This document shows positions 61,728-64,000 of a stretch of DNA of 64,000 nt, in pieces (the stretch's first letter is position 1; each line of letters opens with the position of its first letter). The DNA comes from Mangrovimonas aestuarii (lineage in GTDB: Bacteria > Bacteroidota > Bacteroidia > Flavobacteriales > Flavobacteriaceae): contig NZ_JARACK010000002.1 of NCBI RefSeq assembly GCF_028767185.1, forward strand, positions 1-64,000, in the 5' to 3' direction. Below the pieces are notes generated by a model that did not search any database, was not told where the DNA came from, and saw nothing but the letters and a program-made list of their open reading frames with translations. The translations under genes and the position numbers were made by a program.

Positions 61728-63062
61728 TTATAGCAGTCCTCTAGCCTTAATCTCCAAATACTTGTTAATAGTATCAATGGTTAGGTTTTCGGGGGTAGTT
61801 AAAATAGAATGAATTCCGTATTTTCTTAGCTCGTTAACAATAAGACGTTTTTCGAAAGCGAATTTTTCAGCAATAACTTTATCGTAAACATCCTGAATGG
61901 TTTCTACTTTGTTGTCTATGAAGTTGTTAAGTTCAGTATTCTTGAAAAAAACAACTACTAGTAGGTGACTTTTAGCAATCCCTTTGAGATAAGGTAGTTG
62001 TCGATTTAAGCCGTCCAATGTTTCGAAATTGGTATACAACAGAATTAAGGATCGTTGGGTGATATTACGTTTTATATCGGCATACAATCGGCCAAAATCA
62101 CTTTCAAAAAAATCAGTGTTTATATTGTATAGGGTTTCCAGAATCAAGTTCATTTGAGAAGTGCGACGTTCGGCCACTACCATGTTCTCAACTTTTTTAG
62201 AAAAGGCAAAAATACCTGCTTTATCCTGTTTTTTAAGTGCAACATTTGAAATCACCAATGAGGCATTGATAGCATAATCCAACAATTTTAAACCATGAAA
62301 GGGCATTTTCATTACACGGCCTTTGTCGATTACAGAATACACCGGTTGTGACTTTTCATCCTGAAACTGATTGACCATCAAATGGTTTTTCTTGGCTGTG
62401 GCTTTCCAGTTTATGGTGCGTAGGTCATCACCGCTTACATACTCTTTGATCTGTTCAAACTCCATGGTATGGCCAATACGACGAACTTTCTTTATACCAT
62501 ATTGATGTAGATTATTGCTAATGGCCATTAAATCGTACTTGCGTAATTGGATAAAGCTTGGATATGTTGGAACCATAGCGTTATCGCAAAAGCTATAGCG
62601 TCTTGCAATTAAACCAAAGGGAGTAGTGATGTAAATGTTTAATTTCCCAAAATGATACCTCCCTCGTTCAGTAGGTCTTAATTCATACTGTAAAGTGGTT
62701 TTTGAAGCAGCTTTTAGTTTTCTGAAAATCTCAAAGTCTCGTTGCTGGAATTGTTCTGGTATTTCATCAATTATTAAGGCGTTTACAGCAAACGTGTATC
62801 TGTTTTCCAAAGTGATTTCGATGGGGTTTTGGTCGCCATTCGATAGTTTTTCAGGGAGGGTTCTTTCGGCATGAAGACCTTTTCTAGCCATGAACAGTAT
62901 CAAGGTGTCCAAAAAAGAAAAGGCTAACAATGCCAATAGGAGTAATTTGATGATGTTAAACCATTTAGGATATATATAACTAATTACAAACAAGACCATG
63001 ATGCCTATTATGACATAGAAAAATCTGTTCTGTATATAAAATGGTTTAAGTCGCTTTAGCAT
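61728..63062 (-). CDS. DUF58 membrane protein
   Basis: 444 aa. Two N-terminal membrane helices (about 12-50), a beta-domain, and the DUF58 core 'FEQIKEYVSGDDLRTINWKATAKKNHLMVNQF'-type motif near 205-235 (key 'GDDLRTINW'). Second half resembles a VWA-like fold ('YSVIDKGRVM'). Always paired with MoxR ATPases in envelope and stress operons. The MoxR gene is upstream by 12 nt on the same strand. Confidence 0.9.
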   Translation of the reverse strand: MLKRLKPFYIQNRFFYVIIGIMVLFVISYIYPKWFNIIKLLLLALLAFSFLDTLILFMARKGLHAERTLPEKLSNGDQNPIEITLENRYTFAVNALIIDEIPEQFQQRDFEIFRKLKAASKTTLQYELRPTERGRYHFGKLNIYITTPFGLIARRYSFCDNAMVPTYPSFIQLRKYDLMAISNNLHQYGIKKVRRIGHTMEFEQIKEYVSGDDLRTINWKATAKKNHLMVNQFQDEKSQPVYSVIDKGRVMKMPFHGLKLLDYAINASLVISNVALKKQDKAGIFAFSKKVENMVVAERRTSQMNLILETLYNINTDFFESDFGRLYADIKRNITQRSLILLYTNFETLDGLNRQLPYLKGIAKSHLLVVVFFKNTELNNFIDNKVETIQDVYDKVIAEKFAFEKRLIVNELRKYGIHSILTTPENLTIDTINKYLEIKARGLL

Positions 63063-63074
63063 GAGGTATGTGCC

Positions 63075-64000
63075 TTATCTTGGGATTTCAACAGTTTCTA
63101 TAATCTGTTTAATGATTTGTTTGGTGGTAACGCCTTCCATTTCGCGTTCTGGAGTAACAATCACACGGTGCTGTAATACCGGAACAGCAGCTTGTTTAAT
63201 GTCTTCTGGAGTCACAAAATCACGACCTTTCATGGCTGCAAAAGCCTTACTGGCACGTAACATGGCAATAGAAGCTCTTGGTGATGCTCCTAAGTACAAA
63301 AACGGATTGTTACGAGTGTTCACAATAATATCTGCGATATACTTTATTAGATGAGATTCTACTCTTATTTGGTTTACCAATGCTTGGAATTTGGCAATTT
63401 GATCTTTTGATAAATGAGCAGTTACTTGATTAATTTTTGTTGCGCCCTGAAGAGTTTGTTCTCTGTTAATAATCTCGATTTCTTCATTAAGATTTGGATA
63501 ATCGATATCTATTTTGAAAATAAAACGATCTAATTGCGCTTCAGGTAGGCGATAGGTTCCTTCCTGCTCAACAGGGTTTTGAGTTGCCAGTACAATAAAT
63601 GGTAAATCCATAGTGTATTTTTTACCATCAATGGTAATCTGACGTTCTTCCATCACTTCGAACAGGGCGGCCTGTGTTTTTGCTGGAGCCCGGTTTATCT
63701 CGTCGATAAGTACCATATTCGAAAATATTGGCCCGTGTTTAAACTTAAATTCTGATGATTTCATATCAAACACCGATGTTCCCAAAATATCACTAGGCAT
63801 TAGGTCTGGGGTAAACTGTATGCGACTAAAACCAACATTCAACGATTTGGCCAATAACTTCGCAGAAATGGTTTTTGCAACACCAGGTACACCTTCAATA
63901 AGTACATGGCCGTTGGCTAGAATAGAAGCGATAAGCATATCGATCATTCCTTTCTGCCCAACGATAACCTTGCTAATCTCCTCCTTGATTAAATCTATTC
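63075..64000 (-). CDS. MoxR-family AAA+ ATPase, 5' end outside the window
   Basis: The frame is open past the first ATG (63947) to the window edge and continues into the family N-terminus ('ISKVIVGQKGMIDMLIASI' including the Q-helix), so the real start is beyond 64000. Walker A 'GVPGVAKT', Walker B 'VLIDEINRAPAKTQAALFEV', sensor 1 'LATQNP', sensor 2 'ASPRASI'. Cytoplasmic chaperone-like ATPase that activates VWA-domain partners, here the adjacent DUF58 protein. BatA-like protein at 16.7-18.6 kb is a possible further partner. Confidence 0.92.
   Translation of the reverse strand, partial: IDLIKEEISKVIVGQKGMIDMLIASILANGHVLIEGVPGVAKTISAKLLAKSLNVGFSRIQFTPDLMPSDILGTSVFDMKSSEFKFKHGPIFSNMVLIDEINRAPAKTQAALFEVMEERQITIDGKKYTMDLPFIVLATQNPVEQEGTYRLPEAQLDRFIFKIDIDYPNLNEEIEIINREQTLQGATKINQVTAHLSKDQIAKFQALVNQIRVESHLIKYIADIIVNTRNNPFLYLGASPRASIAMLRASKAFAAMKGRDFVTPEDIKQAAVPVLQHRVIVTPEREMEGVTTKQIIKQIIETVEIPR

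Noticed and set aside
1-64000. T9SS core machinery, tRNA or rRNA genes, mobile elements
   Set aside because: Only cargo and gldI are seen; no tRNA cloverleaf consensus, rRNA segment, transposase or integrase was noticed on either strand.

Overview
This is a chromosomal window of a low-GC member of the Bacteroidota, almost certainly a flavobacterium (family Flavobacteriaceae). Evidence: secreted proteins ending in type IX secretion (T9SS) sorting domains, the gliding-motility lipoprotein GldI, a TonB receptor with a carboxypeptidase-like N-terminal domain, an RprX/RprY-type two-component pair, many Bacteroidota-specific DUF families, and promoters of the Bacteroidota type (TTG, about 18-22 nt, TANNTTTG) with few Shine-Dalgarno sites. 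I see no rRNA, tRNA, CRISPR array, insertion sequence or prophage.

Layout. 1-8.9 kb: three tandem T9SS-exported modular proteins (the first cut by the window edge), two of them full-length paralogues built from alternating fibronectin-III and jelly-roll 'choice-of-anchor' modules and separated by near-identical 550-bp blocks. 8.9-13.9 kb: glycosyltransferase, YbbR-like protein, coaE, then a sensor kinase and response regulator. 13.9-18.6 kb (minus): NTF2-like protein, serine esterase, DUF4870 protein, a dihydroorotase homologue without its metal ligands, and a BatA-like protein. 18.8-24.8 kb: M61 and S10 peptidases, a TIGR02757 protein, a LolD-like ATPase, folE and a small membrane protein. 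24.8-29 kb (minus): TonB receptor with a His/Asp/Glu-rich loop, a small His-rich protein that appears to start at TTG, and small Bacteroidota-specific proteins. 29-32.6 kb: serA, serC, a LuxC-like acyl-CoA reductase, and a divergent ferredoxin. 32.8-39.2 kb: ychF, parE, a small membrane protein, parC, and an unlisted 55-codon ORF. 39.4-45.3 kb: DUF3810 protein, pepD, a cyclophilin-FKBP fusion, gldI, an NrnA-type DHH phosphoesterase and ndk. 45.4-48.3 kb: an uncharacterised four-gene ABC operon. 48.3-51.3 kb: AsmA-like giant. 51.7-55.5 kb: looser accessory stretch with an exported acetolactate decarboxylase homologue, S41 peptidase, DUF983 protein and AraC regulator. 56-59.6 kb: a copper-type operon (CxGKC small protein, MbnP, MbnH, outer-membrane protein). 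59.6-61.6 kb: divergent oxyR/dps and a DUF2141 protein. 61.7-64 kb: DUF58 protein and MoxR ATPase (cut by the window end).

Functional themes: envelope and surface biology (T9SS cargo, two peptidyl-prolyl isomerases, AsmA, LolD, DUF4870, MoxR/DUF58/BatA), metal handling (His-rich TonB locus, MbnP/MbnH locus), oxidative stress (OxyR with C199/C208, Dps), and core metabolism (CoA, serine, GTP cyclohydrolase, NDK, topoisomerase IV). The most promising observations are the MbnP/MbnH operon with its extra two genes and no visible methanobactin genes, the pseudo-dihydroorotase, the GTTAA arrays shared by the adhesin promoters and the two-component promoter, and the four-gene ABC operon.
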